Source: Archivesica marissinica (lineage: Eukaryota; Mollusca; Bivalvia; Venerida; Vesicomyidae). Taken from it: 64,000 nucleotides of DNA. Shown here piece by piece: positions 47,601 through 63,363 of the stretch. The number at the start of each line of letters is the position of its first letter. Position 1 is the stretch's first letter. The notes below the pieces were generated by a model that worked only from the letters and a program-made list of their open reading frames with translations, had not been told where the DNA came from and ran no database searches. Made by a program: the position numbers and the translations under genes. The DNA lies in assembly GCA_014843695.1 (NCBI GenBank), contig CM026387.1, positions 68,855,920 to 68,919,919 of the forward strand, given 5' to 3'.

Positions 47601-50574
47601 ATGTGTCAACTATCTAATACAATATGTGTCAACTATCTAATACAATACGTGTCAACTATCTAATACATGTGTCAACTATCTAATACAATACGTGTCAACT
47701 ATCTAATACAATATGTGTCAACTATCTAATACAATATGTGTCAACTATCTAATACAATATGTGTCAACTATCTAATACAATATGTGTCAACTATCTAATA
47801 CATGTGTCAACTATCTAATACAATATGTGTCAACTATATAATACATGTGTCAACTATCTAATACAATATGTGTCAACTATCTAATACATGTGTCAACTAT
47901 CTAATACAATACGTGTCAACTATCTAATACAATATGTGTCAACTATCTAATACATTGTCAACTATCTAATACATGTGTCAACTATCTAATACAATACGTG
48001 TCAACTATCTAATACAATATGTGTCAACTATCTAATACAATATGTGTCAACTATCTAATACATTGTCAACTATTAATACATGTGTCAACTATCTAATACA
48101 TGTGTCAACTATCTAATACAATACGTGTCAACTATCTAATACAATACGTGTCAACTATCTAATACATGTGTCAACTATCTAATACAATATGTGTCAACTA
48201 TCTAATACAATATGTGTCAACTATCTAATACAATATGTGTCAACTATCTAATACAATATGTGTCAACTATCTAATACAATATTGTCAACTATCTAATACA
48301 TGTGTCAACTATCTAATACAATATGTGTCAACTATCTAATACAATATGTGTCAACTATCTAATACAATAGTGTCAACTATCTAATACAATACGTGTCAAC
48401 TATCTAATACAATACGTGTCAACTATCTAATACAATACGTGTCAACTATCTAATACAATACGTGTCAACTATATAATACAATATGTGTCAACTATATAAT
48501 ACATGTGTCAACTATCTAATACAATATGTGTCAACTATCTAATACAATATGTGTCAACTATCTAATACAATACGTGTCAACTATCTAATACAATATGTGT
48601 CAACTATATAATATATGTGTCAACTATCTAATACAATATGTGTCAACTATCTAATACAATATGTGTCAACTATCTAATACAATATGTGTCAACTATCTAA
48701 TACAATATGTGTCAACTATCTAATACAATATGTGTCAACTATCTAATACATGTGTCAACTATCTAATACAATATGTGTCAACTATCTAATACAATACGTG
48801 TCAACTATCTAATACAATACGTGTCAACTATCTAATACAATACGTGTCAACTATCTAATACAATATGTTCAACTATCTAATACAATATGTGTCAACTATC
48901 TAATACAATATGTGTCAACTATCTAATACAATATGTGTCAACTATCTAATACAATATGTGTCAACTATCTAATACAATATGTGTCAACTATCTAATACAA
49001 TATGTGTCAACTATCTAATACAATACGTGTCAACTATCTAATACAATACGTGTCAACTATCTAATACAATACGTGTCAACTATATAATACATGTGTCAAC
49101 TATCTAATATAATATGTGTCAACTATCTAATACAATATGTGTCAACTATCTAATACAATACGTGTCAACTATCTAATACAATATATGTCAACTATATAAT
49201 ATATGTGTCAACTATCTAATACAATATGTGTCAACTATCTAATACAATATGTGTCAACTATCTAATACAATACGTGTCAACTATCTAATACATGTGTCAA
49301 CTATCTAATACAATATGTGTCAACTATCTAATACATGTGTCAACTATCTAATACAATATGTGTCAACTATCTAATACAATATGTGTCAACTATCTAATAC
49401 AATACGTGTCAACTATCTAATACATGTGTCAACTATCTAATACAATATGTGTCAACTATCTAATACATGTGTCAACTATCTAATACAATATGTGTCAACT
49501 ATCTAATACAATATGTGTCAACTATCTAATACAATACGTGTCAACTATCTAATACATGTGTCAACTATCTAATACAATATGTGTCAACTATCTAATACAT
49601 GTGTCAACTATCTAATACAATATGTGTCAACTATCTAATACAATATGTGTCAACTATCTAATACAATACGTGTCAACTATCTAATACATGTGTCAACTAT
49701 CTAATACAATATGTGTCAACTATCTAATACAATATGTGTCAACTATCTAATACAATATGTGTCAACTATCTAATACAATACGTGTCAACTATCTAATACA
49801 ATACGTGTCAACTATCTAATACAATACGTGTCAACTATCTAATACAATACGTGTCAACTATCTAATACAATATGTGTCAACTATCTAATACAATATGTGT
49901 CAACTATCTAATACAATACGTGTCAACTATCTAATACAATATGTGTCAACTATCTAATACAATATGTGTCAACTATCTAATACAATACGTGTCAACTATC
50001 TAATACAATACGTGTCAACTATCTAATACAATATTGTCAACTATTAATACATGTGTCAACTATTAATACATAGTGTCAACTATCTAATACAATAGTGTCA
50101 ACTATCTAATACAATACGTGTCAACTATCTAATACAATACGTGTCAACTATCTAATACAATACGTGTCAACTATCTAATACAATATGTGTCAACTATCTA
50201 ATACAATATGTGTCAACTATCTAATACAATACGTGTCAACTATCTAATACAATACGTGTCAACTATATAATACAATATGTGTCAACTATCTAATACAATA
50301 CGTGTCAACTATCTAATACATCGTGTCAACTATCTAATACAATATGTGTCAACTATCTAATACAATATGTGTCAACTATCTAATACAATATGTGTCAACT
50401 ATCTAATACAATACGTGTCAACTATATAATACAATATGTGTCAACTATCTAATACAATATGTGTCAACTATCTAATACAATATGTGTCAACTATCTAATA
50501 CAATATGTGTCAACTATCTAATACAATATGTGTCAACTATCTAATACAATACGTGTCAACTATCTAATACAATA
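38694..50574. repeat. 23/20-bp satellite array, about 520 units
   Basis: The 23-bp unit is made of ctaatacaatacgtgtcaac plus tat. A frequent 20-bp form lacks three bases (aatacatgtgtc). The first 600 bp carry a diverged subfamily (gcaatatgcatcaagtat and gtataaactat forms). Later units are mostly acgtgtc or atgtgtc. The unit contains TAA in several frames, so no long reading frames arise. The right end is lost in an N gap. Confidence 0.98.
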
Positions 50575-51574
50575 NNNNNNNNNNNNNNNNNNNNNNNNNN
50601 NNNNNNNNNNNNNNNNNNNNNNNNNNNNNNNNNNNNNNNNNNNNNNNNNNNNNNNNNNNNNNNNNNNNNNNNNNNNNNNNNNNNNNNNNNNNNNNNNNNN
50701 NNNNNNNNNNNNNNNNNNNNNNNNNNNNNNNNNNNNNNNNNNNNNNNNNNNNNNNNNNNNNNNNNNNNNNNNNNNNNNNNNNNNNNNNNNNNNNNNNNNN
50801 NNNNNNNNNNNNNNNNNNNNNNNNNNNNNNNNNNNNNNNNNNNNNNNNNNNNNNNNNNNNNNNNNNNNNNNNNNNNNNNNNNNNNNNNNNNNNNNNNNNN
50901 NNNNNNNNNNNNNNNNNNNNNNNNNNNNNNNNNNNNNNNNNNNNNNNNNNNNNNNNNNNNNNNNNNNNNNNNNNNNNNNNNNNNNNNNNNNNNNNNNNNN
51001 NNNNNNNNNNNNNNNNNNNNNNNNNNNNNNNNNNNNNNNNNNNNNNNNNNNNNNNNNNNNNNNNNNNNNNNNNNNNNNNNNNNNNNNNNNNNNNNNNNNN
51101 NNNNNNNNNNNNNNNNNNNNNNNNNNNNNNNNNNNNNNNNNNNNNNNNNNNNNNNNNNNNNNNNNNNNNNNNNNNNNNNNNNNNNNNNNNNNNNNNNNNN
51201 NNNNNNNNNNNNNNNNNNNNNNNNNNNNNNNNNNNNNNNNNNNNNNNNNNNNNNNNNNNNNNNNNNNNNNNNNNNNNNNNNNNNNNNNNNNNNNNNNNNN
51301 NNNNNNNNNNNNNNNNNNNNNNNNNNNNNNNNNNNNNNNNNNNNNNNNNNNNNNNNNNNNNNNNNNNNNNNNNNNNNNNNNNNNNNNNNNNNNNNNNNNN
51401 NNNNNNNNNNNNNNNNNNNNNNNNNNNNNNNNNNNNNNNNNNNNNNNNNNNNNNNNNNNNNNNNNNNNNNNNNNNNNNNNNNNNNNNNNNNNNNNNNNNN
51501 NNNNNNNNNNNNNNNNNNNNNNNNNNNNNNNNNNNNNNNNNNNNNNNNNNNNNNNNNNNNNNNNNNNNNNNNNN
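50575..51574. other. Assembly gap (1000 N) between two different satellites
   Basis: Exactly 1000 N. The left side is the 23-bp satellite and the right side is the 28-bp satellite, so the junction between the two, and any single-copy DNA there, is not represented. Confidence 0.99.
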
Positions 51575-54500
51575 CCCAGTATACATATCTATATGTGTTA
51601 CACCCAGTATACATATCTATATGTGTTACACCCAGTATACATATCTATATGTGCTGCACCCAGTATACATATCTATATGTGCTACACCCAGTATACATAT
51701 CTATATGTGTTACACCCAGTATACATATCTATATGTGCTGCACCCAGTATACATATCTATATGTGCTGCACCCAGTATACATATCTATATGTGCTGCACC
51801 CAGTATACATATCTATATGTGCTACACCCAGTATACATATCTATATGTGTTACACCCAGTATACATATCTATATGTGTTACACCCAGTATACATATCTAT
51901 ATGTGTTACACCCAGTATACATATCTATATGTGCTGCACCCAGTATACATATCTATATGTGCTGCACCCAGTATACATATCTATATGTGCTGCACCCAGT
52001 ATACATATCTATATGTGCTGCACCCAGTATACATATCTATATGTGCTGCACCCAGTATACATATCTATATGTGTTACACCCAGTATACATATCTATATGT
52101 GTTACACCGAGTATACATATCTATATGTGCTGCACCCAGTATACATATCTATATGTGCTGCACCCAGTATACATATCTATATGTGCTGCACCCAGTATAC
52201 ATATCTATATGTGCTGCACCCAGTATACATATCTATATGTGCTACACCCAGTATACATATCTATATGTGTTACACCCAGTATACATATCTATATGTGCTG
52301 CACCCAGTATACATATCTATATGTGCTACACCCAGTATACATATCTATATGTGTTACACCCAGTATACATATCTATATGTGTTACACCCAGTATACATAT
52401 CTATATGTGTTACACCCAGTATACATATCTATATGTGCTGCACCCAGTATACATATCTATATGTGCTGCACCCAGTATACATATCTATATGTGTTACACC
52501 CAGTATACATATCTATATGTGTAACACCGAGTATACATATCTATATGTGTTACACCCAGTATACATATCTATATGTGTTACACCCAGTATACATATCTAT
52601 ATGTGTTACACCCAGTATACATATCTATATGTGTTACACACAGTATACATATCTATATGTGCTGCACCCAGTATACATATCTATATGTGTTACACAGAGT
52701 ATACATATCTATATGTGCTGCACCCAGTATACATATCTATATGTGTTACACCGAGTATACATATCTATATGTGCTGCACCCAGTATACATATCTATATGT
52801 GTTACACCCAGTATACATATCTATATGTGCTGCACCCAGTATACATATCTATATGTGTTACACAGAGTATACATATCTATATGTGCTGCACCCAGTATAC
52901 ATATCTATATGTGCTGCACCCAGTATACATATCTATATGTGCTACACCCAGTATACATATCTATATGTGTTACACCCAGTATACATATCTATATGTGCTA
53001 CACCCAGTATACATATCTATATGTGTTACACCCAGTATACATATCTATATGTGCTGCACCCAGTATACATATCTATATGTGCTGCACCCAGTATACATAT
53101 CTATATGTGTTACACCGTGTATACATATCTATATGTGTTACACCCAGTATACATATCTATATGTGTAACACCGTGTATACATATCTATATGTGTTACACC
53201 CAGTATACATATCTATATGTGTTACACAGAGTATACATATCTATATGTGCAGCACCCAGTATACATATCTATATGTGTTACACCCAGTATACATATCTAT
53301 ATGTGCTGCACCCAGTATACATATCTATATGTGCTGCACCCAGTATACATATCTATATGTGTTACACAGAGTATACATATCTATATGTGCAGCACCCAGT
53401 ATACATATCTATGTGTTACACAGAGTATACATATCTGTATGTGCTGCACCCAGTATACATATCTATATGTGCTGCACCCAGTATACATATCTATATGTGC
53501 TGCACCCAGTATACATATCTATATGTGTTACACCCAGTATACATATCTATATGTGTTACACAGAGTATACATATCTATATGTGCAGCACCCAGTATACAT
53601 ATCTATATGTGTTACACAGAGTATACATATCTGTATGTGCTGCACCCAGTATACATATCTATATGTGCTGCACCCAGTATACATATCTATATGTGCTGCA
53701 CCCAGTATACATATCTATATGTGTTACCCCGTGTACATATCTGTATGTGCTGCACCCAGTATACATATCTATACGTGCTGCACCCAGTATACATATCTAT
53801 ATGAGTTACACCAAGTATACATATCTATATGTGCTGCACCAGTATACATATCTGTATGTGCTGCAACCAGTATACATATCTATATGTGCAGCACCCAGTA
53901 TACATATCTATATGTGCTACACTCAGTATACATATCTATATGTGCTACACTCAGTATACATATCTATATGTGCTACACCCAGTATACATATCTATATGTG
54001 CTGCACCCAGTATACATATCTATATGTGCTGCACCCAGTATACATATCTATATGTGCTGCACCCAGTATACATATCTATATGTGCTGCACCCAGTATACA
54101 TATCTATATGTGCTGCACCCAGTATACATATCTATATGTGTTACACCCAGTATACATATCTATATGTGTTACACCCAGTATACATATCTATATGTGCTGC
54201 ACCCAGTATACATATCTATATGTGTTACACCCAGTATACATATCTATATGTGCTTCACCAAGTATACATATCTATATGTGCTGCACCAAGTATACATATC
54301 TATATGTGCTGCACCCAGTATACATATCTATATGTGTTACACCCAGTATACATATCTATATGTGTTACACCCAGTATACATATCTATATGTGTTACACCC
54401 AGTATACATATCTATATGTGTTACACCCAGTATACATATCTATATGTGTAACACCCAGTATACATATCTATATGTGTTACACCCAGTATACATATCTATA

Positions 54501-57500
54501 TGTGCTGCACCCAGTATACACATCTATATGTGCTGCACCAAGTATACATATATATATGTGCTGCACCCAGTATACATATCTATATGTGCTGCACCCAGTA
54601 TACATATCTGTATGTGCTGCACCCAGTATACATATCTATATGTGCAGCACCCAGTATACATATCTATATGTGCTACACCCAGTATACATATCTATATGTG
54701 CTACACTCAGTATACATATCTATATGAGTTACACCAAGTATACATATCTATATGTGCTGCACCCAGTATACATATCTGTATGTGCTGCACCCAGTATACA
54801 TATCTATATGTGCAGCACCCAGTATACATATCTATATGTGCTACACTCAGTATACATATCTATATGTGCTACACTCAGTATACATATCTATATGTGTTAC
54901 ACCCAGTATACATATCTATATGTGCTGCACCCAGTATACATATCTATATGTGCTGCACCCAGTATACATATCTATATGTGCTGCACCCAGTATACATATC
55001 TATATGTGCTACACCCAGTATACATATCTATATGTGCTACACCCAGTATACATATCTATATGTGTTACACCCAGTATACATATCTATATGTGTTACACCC
55101 AGTATACATATCTATATGTGTTACACCCAGTATACATATCTATATGTGCTGCACCCAGTATACATATCTATATGTGTTACACCCAGTATACATATCTATA
55201 TGTGCTGCACCCAGTATACATATCTATATGTGCTGCACCCAGTATACATATCTATGTGTTACACCCAGTATACATATCTATATGTGTTACACCCAGTATA
55301 CATATCTATATGTGTTACACCCAGTATACATATCTATATGTGTTACACCCAGTATACATATCTATATGTGCTGCACCCAGTATACATATCTATATGTGCT
55401 GCACCCAGTATACATATCTATATGTGTTACACCCAGTATACATATCTATATGTGTAACACCGTGTATACATATCTATATGTGTTACACCCAGTATACATA
55501 TCTATATGTGTAACACCGAGTATACATATCTATATGTGTTACACCCAGTATACATATCTATATGTGTTACACCCAGTATACATATCTATATGTGCTGCAC
55601 CCAGTATACATATCTATATGTGCTGCACCCAGTATACATATCTATATGTGTTACACAGAGTATACATATCTATATGTGCAGCACCCAGTATACATATCTA
55701 TATGTGTTACACAGAGTATACATATCTGTATGTGCTGCACCCAGTATACATATCTATATGTGCTGCACCCAGTATACATATCTATATGTGCTGCACCCAG
55801 TATACATATCTATGTGTTACACCCAGTATACATATCTATATGTGTTACACAGAGTATACATATCTATATGTGCAGCACCCAGTATACATATCTATATGTG
55901 TTACACAGAGTATACATATCTGTATGTGCAGCACCCAGTATACATATCTATATGTGTTACACCCAGTATACATATCTATATGTGCTGCACCCAGTATACA
56001 TATCTAATACGTGCTGCACCCAGTATACATATCTATATGTGTTACACCGTGTATACATATCTGTATGTGCTGCACCCAGTATACATATCTAATACGTGCT
56101 GCACCCAGTATACATATCTATATGAGTTACACCAAGTATACATATCTATATGTGCTGCACCCAGTATACATATCTGTATGTGCTGCAACCAGTATACATA
56201 TCTATATGTGCAGCACCCAGTATACATATCTATATGTGCTACACCCAGTATACATATCTATATGTGCTACACCCAGTATACATATCTATATGTGCTACAC
56301 CCAGTATACATATCTATATGTGCTGCACCCAGTATACATATCTATATGTGCTGCACCCAGTATACATATCTATATGTGCTGCACCCAGTATACATATCTA
56401 TATGTGCTGCACCCAGTATACATATCTATATGTGCTGCACCCAGTATACATATCTATATGTGTTACACCCAGTATACATATCTATATGTGCTGCACCCAG
56501 TATACATATCTATATGTGTTACACCCAGTATACATATCTATATGTGTTACACCCAGTATACATATCTATATGTGCTGCACCAGTATACATATCTATATGT
56601 GCTGCACCCAGTATACATATCTATATGTGCTGCACCCAGTATACATATCTATATGTGTTACACCCAGTATACATATCTATATGTGTTACACCCAGTATAC
56701 ATATCTATATGTGTAACCCAGTATACATATCTATATGTGTTACACCCAGTATACATATCTATATGTGCTGCACCCAGTATACATATCTATATGTGCACCA
56801 GTATACATATATATGTGTGCACCCAGTATACATATCTATATGTGCTGCACCCAGTATACATATCTATATGTGCTGCACCCAGTATACATATCTATATGTG
56901 CTGCACCCAGTATACATATCTATATGTGCTGCACCCAGTATACATATCTATATGTGCTGCACCCAGTATACATATCTATATGTGCTGCACCCAGTATACA
57001 TATCTATATGTGCTGCACCCAGTATACATATCTATATGTGTTACACCCAGTATACATATCTATATGTGCTACACCCAGTATACATATCTATATGTGTTAC
57101 ACCCAGTATACATATCTATATGTGCTGCACCCAGTATACATATCTATATGTGCTACACCCAGTATACATATCTATATGTGTTACACCCAGTATACATATC
57201 TATATGTGTTACACCCAGTATACATATCTATATGTGTTACACCCAGTATACATATCTATATGTGCTGCACCCAGTATACATATCTATATGTGCTGCACCC
57301 AGTATACATATCTATATGTGTTACACCCAGTATACATATCTATATGTGTAACACCGTGTATACATATCTATATGTGTTACACCCAGTATACATATCTATA
57401 TGTGTAACACCGTGTATACATATCTATATGTGTTACACCCAGTATACATATCTATATGTGTTACACAGAGTATACATATCTATATGTGCAGCACCCAGTA

Positions 57501-60500
57501 TACATATCTATATGTGTTACACAGAGTATACATATCTATATGTGCTGCACCCAGTATACATATCTATATGTGTTACACAGAGTATACATATCTATATGTG
57601 CAGCACCCAGTATACATATCTATATGTGTTACACAGAGTATACATATCTATATGTGCAGCACCCAGTATACATATCTATATGTGTTACACAGAGTATACA
57701 TATCTGTATGTGCTGCACCCAGTATACATATCTATATGTGCTGCACCCAGTATACATATCTATATGTGCTGCACCCAGTATACATATCTATATGTGTTAC
57801 ACCCAGTATACATATCTATATGTGTTACACAGAGTATACATATCTATATGTGCAGCACCCAGTATACATATCTATATGTGTTACACCCAGTATACATATC
57901 TATATGTGCTGCACCCAGTATACATATCTATATGTGCTGCACCCAGTATACATATCTATATGTGTTACACCGTGTATACATATCTGTATGTGCTGCACCC
58001 AGTATACATATCTATATGTGCTGCACCCAGTATACATATCTATATGTGTTACACCAAGTATACATATCTATATGTGCTGCACCCAGTATACATATCTGTA
58101 TGTGCTGCAACCAGTATACATATCTATATGTGCAGCACCCAGTATACATATCTATATGTGCTACACTCAGTATACATATCTATATGTGCTACACCCAGTA
58201 TACATATCTATATGTGCTACACCCAGTATACATATCTATATGTGCTGCACCCAGTATACATATCTATATGTGCTGCACCCAGTATACATATCTATATGTG
58301 CTGCACCCAGTATACATATCTATATGTGCTGCACCCAGTATACATATCTATATGTGCTGCACCCAGTATACATATCTATATGTGTTACACCCAGTATACA
58401 TATCTATATGTGTTACACCCAGTATACATATCTATATGTGCTGCACCCAGTATACATATCTATATGTGTTACACCCAGTATACATATCTATATGTGTTAC
58501 ACCCAGTATACATATCTATATGTGCTGCACCCAGTATACATATCTATATGTGCTGCACCCAGTATACATATCTATATGTGCTGCACCCAGTATACATATC
58601 TATATGTGTTACACCCAGTATACATATCTATATGTGTTACACCCAGTATACATATCTATATGTGTAACACCCAGTATACATATCTATATGTGTTACACCC
58701 AGTATACATATCTATATGTGCTGCACCCAGTATACATATCTATATGTGCTGCACCAAGTATACATATCTATATGTGCTGCACCCAGTATACATATCTATA
58801 TGTGCTGCACCCAGTATACATATCTATATGTGCTGCACCCAGTATACATATCTATATGTGCTGCACCCAGTATACATATCTATATGTGCTGCACCCAGTA
58901 TACATATCTATATGTGCTGCACCCAGTATACATATCTATATGTGCTGCACCCAGTATACATATCTATATGTGCTGCACCCAGTATACATATCTATATGTG
59001 TTACACCCAGTATACATATCTATATGTGCTACACCCAGTATACATATCTATATGTGTTACACCCAGTATACATATCTATATGTGCTGCACCCAGTATACA
59101 TATCTATATGTGTTACACCCAGTATACATATCTATATGTGTTACACCCAGTATACATATCTATATGTGTTACACCCAGTATACATATCTATATGTGCTGC
59201 ACCCAGTATACATATCTATATGTGCTGCACCCAGTATACATATCTATATGTGTTACACCCAGTATACATATCTATATGTGTTACACCCAGTATACATATC
59301 TATATGTGTTACACCCAGTATACATATCTATATGTGTTACACCCAGTATACATATCTATATGTGTTACACCCAGTATACATATCTATATGTGTTACACCC
59401 AGTATACATATCTATATGTGCTGCACCCAGTATACATATCTATATGTGCTGCACCCAGTATACATATCTATATGTGTTACACCCAGTATACATATCTATA
59501 TGTGTTACACCCAGTATACATATCTATATGTGTTACACCCAGTATACATATCTATATGTGCTGCACCCAGTATACATATCTATATGTGCTGCACCCAGTA
59601 TACATATCTATATGTGTTACACCCAGTATACATATCTATATGTGTTACACCCAGTATACATATCTATATGTGTTACACCCAGTATACATATCTATATGTG
59701 CTGCACCCAGTATACATATCTATATGTGCTGCACCCAGTATACATATCTATATGTGTTGCACCCAGTATACATATCTATATGTGCTGCACCCAGTATACA
59801 TATCTATATGTGTTACACCCAGTATACATATCTATATGTGTTACACAGAGTATACATATCTATATGTGCAGCACCCAGTATACATATCTATATGTGTTAC
59901 ACAGAGTATACATATCTGTATGTGCTGCACCCAGTATACACATCTATATGTGTTACACAGAGTATACATATCTATATGTGCAGCACCCAGTATACATATC
60001 TATATGTGTTACACAGAGTATACATATCTGTATGTGCTGCACCCAGTATACACATCTATATGTGCTGCACCCAGTATACATATCTATATGTGCTACACTC
60101 AGTATACATATCTATATGTGTTACACCCAGTATACATATCTATATGTGCTACACCCAGTATACATATCTATATGTGTTACACCCAGTATACATATCTATA
60201 TGTGTTACACCCAGTATACATATCTATATGTGTTACACCCAGTATACATATCTATATGTGCTGCACCCAGTATACATATCTATATGTGCTGCACCCAGTA
60301 TACATATCTATATGTGTTACACCCAGTATACATATCTATATGTGCTGCACCCAGTATACATATCTATATGTGCTGCACCCAGTATACATATCTATATGTG
60401 CTGCACCCAGTATACATATCTATATGTGTTACACCCAGTATACATATCTATATGTGTTACACCCAGTATACATATCTATATGTGCTGCACCCAGTATACA

Positions 60501-63363
60501 TATCTATATGTGTTACACAAGTATACATATCTATATGTGCTGCACCCAGTATACATATCTATATGTGTTTACCCAGTATACATATCTATATGTGCTGCAC
60601 CCAGTATACATATCTATATGTGCTGCACCCAGTATACATATCTATATGTGCTGCACCCAGTATACATATCTATATGTGTTACACCGGTATACATATGTTG
60701 TGCTGCACCCAGTATACATATCTATATGTGCTGCACCCAGTATACATATCTATATGTGTTACACCCAGTATACATATCTATATGTGCTGCACCCAGTATA
60801 CATATCTGTATGTGCTGCAACCAGTATACATATCTATATGTGCAGCACCCAGTATACATATCTATATGTGCTACACTCAGTATACATATCTATATGAGTT
60901 ACACCAAGTATACATATCTATATGTGCTGCACCCAGTATACATATCTATATATGCTGCACCCAGTATACACATCTATATGTGCTGCACCCAGTATACATA
61001 TCTATATGTGCTGCACCCAGTATACACATCTATATGTGCTGCACCCAGTATACACATCTATATGTGCTGCACCAAGTATACATATCTATATGTGCTGCAC
61101 CAAGTATACACATCTATATGTGCTGCACCCAGTATACATATCTATATGTGCTGCACCAAGTATACATGTCTATATGTGATGCACCAAGTATACATATCTA
61201 TATGTGCTGCACCCAGTATACATATCTATATGTGCTGCACCAAGTATACATATCTATATGTGCTGCACCAAGTATACACATCTATATGTGCTGCACCCAG
61301 TATACATATCTATATGTGCTGCACCCAGTATACATATCTATATGTGCTGCACCCAGTATACATATCTATATGTGTTACACCCAGTATACATATCTATATG
61401 TGTTACACCCAGTATACATATCTATATGTGCTACACCCAGTATACATATCTATATGTGTTACACCCAGTATACATATCTATATGTGCTGCACCCAGTATA
61501 CATATCTATATGTGCTGCACCCAGTATACATATCTATATGTGTTACACCCAGTATACATATCTATATGTGTAACACCGTGTATACATATCTATATGTGTT
61601 ACACCCAGTATACATATCTATATGTGTTACACAGAGTATACATATCTATATGTGCAGCACCCAGTATACATATCTATATGTGTTACACAGAGTATACATA
61701 TCTGTATGTGCTGCACCCAGTATACACATCTATATGTGCTGCACCCAGTATACATATCTATATGTGCTACACCCAGTATACATATCTATATGTGTTACAC
61801 CCAGTATACATATCTATATGTGTTACACCCAGTATACATATCTATATGTGTTACACCCAGTATACATATCTATATGTGCTGCACCCAGTATACATATCTA
61901 TATGTGCTGCACCCAGTATACATATCTATATGTGTTACACCCAGTATACATATCTATATGTGTAACACCGTGTATACATATCGATATGTGTTACACCCAG
62001 TATACATATCTATATGTGTTACACCCAGTATACATATCTATATGTGCTACACTCAGTATACATATCTATATGTGTTACACCCAGTATACATATCTATATG
62101 TGTAACACCGTGTATACATATCTATATGTGTTACACCCAGTATACATATCTATATGTGCTACACTCAGTATACATATCTATATGTGTTACACCCAGTATA
62201 CATATCTATGTGTTACACCGTGTATACATATCTATATGTGTAACACCGTGTATACATATCTATATGTGTTAAACCCAGTATACATATCTATATGTGCTGC
62301 ACCAAGTATACACATCTATATGTGCTGCACCAAGTATACACATCTATATGTGTAACACCCAGTATACATATCTATATGTGCTGCACCCAGTATACATATC
62401 TATATGTGCTGCACCAAGTATACATATCTATATGTGTAACACCCAGTATACATATCTATATGTGTAACACCCAGTATACATATCTGTATGTGTTACACCG
62501 AGTATACATATCTGTATGTGTTACACCGAGTATACATATCTGTATGTGTTACACCCAGTATACATATCTATATGTGCTGCACCCAGTATACATATCTATA
62601 TGTGCTGCACCCAGTATACATATCTGTATGTGTTATACCCAGTATACATATCTATATGTGCTACACCCAGTATACATATCTATATGTGTTACACCCAGTA
62701 TACATATCTATATGTGCTGCACCCAGTATACATATCTATATGTGCTACACCCAGTATACATATCTATATGTGTTACACCCAGTATACATATCTATATGTG
62801 TTACACCCAGTATACATATCTATATGTGTTACACCCAGTATACATATCTATATGTGCTGCACCCAGTATACATATCTATATGTGCTGCACCCAGTATACA
62901 TATCTATATGTGTTACACCCAGTATACATATCTATATGTGTAACACCGTGTATACATATCTATATGTGTTACACCCAGTATACATATCTATATGTGTAAC
63001 ACCGTGTATACATATCTATATGTGTTACACCCAGTATACATATCTATATGTGTTACACAGAGTATACATATCTATATGTGCAGCACCCAGTATACATATC
63101 TATATGTGTTACACAGAGTATACATATCTGTATGTGCTGCACCCAGTATACACATCTATATGTGTTACACAGAGTATACATATCTATATGTGCAGCACCC
63201 AGTATACATATCTATATGTGTTACACCCAGTATACATATCTATATGTGCTGCACCCAGTATACATATCTATATGTGCTGCACCCAGTATACATATCTATA
63301 TGTGCTGCACCCAGTATACATATCTAATATGTGCTGCACCCAGTATACATATCTATATGTGTT
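51575..63363. repeat. 28-bp satellite array, about 420 units
   Basis: The unit contains cagtatacatatctatatg followed by tgttacac or tgctgcac plus c. The half-unit acatat-ct-atatgt is an inverted repeat, extended to eight pairs with one G-T in gtgtta-type units. Main variants are gctgcaccc, gttacaccc, gctacaccc, gttacacagag, gcagcaccc, gtaacaccgtg and gctgcaccaag. Rare units are 26-29 bp. The common unit lacks stop triplets on the plus strand in every frame. Overlapping frames of up to 1612 codons (for example 56735-61573) with YTQYTYLYVLHPVYISIC-like repeats are therefore not evidence of a gene. Confidence 0.98.

Noticed and set aside
51621..63327. Many plus-strand frames of 100-1612 codons
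   Set aside because: All lie in the 28-bp satellite and overlap each other in three frames.
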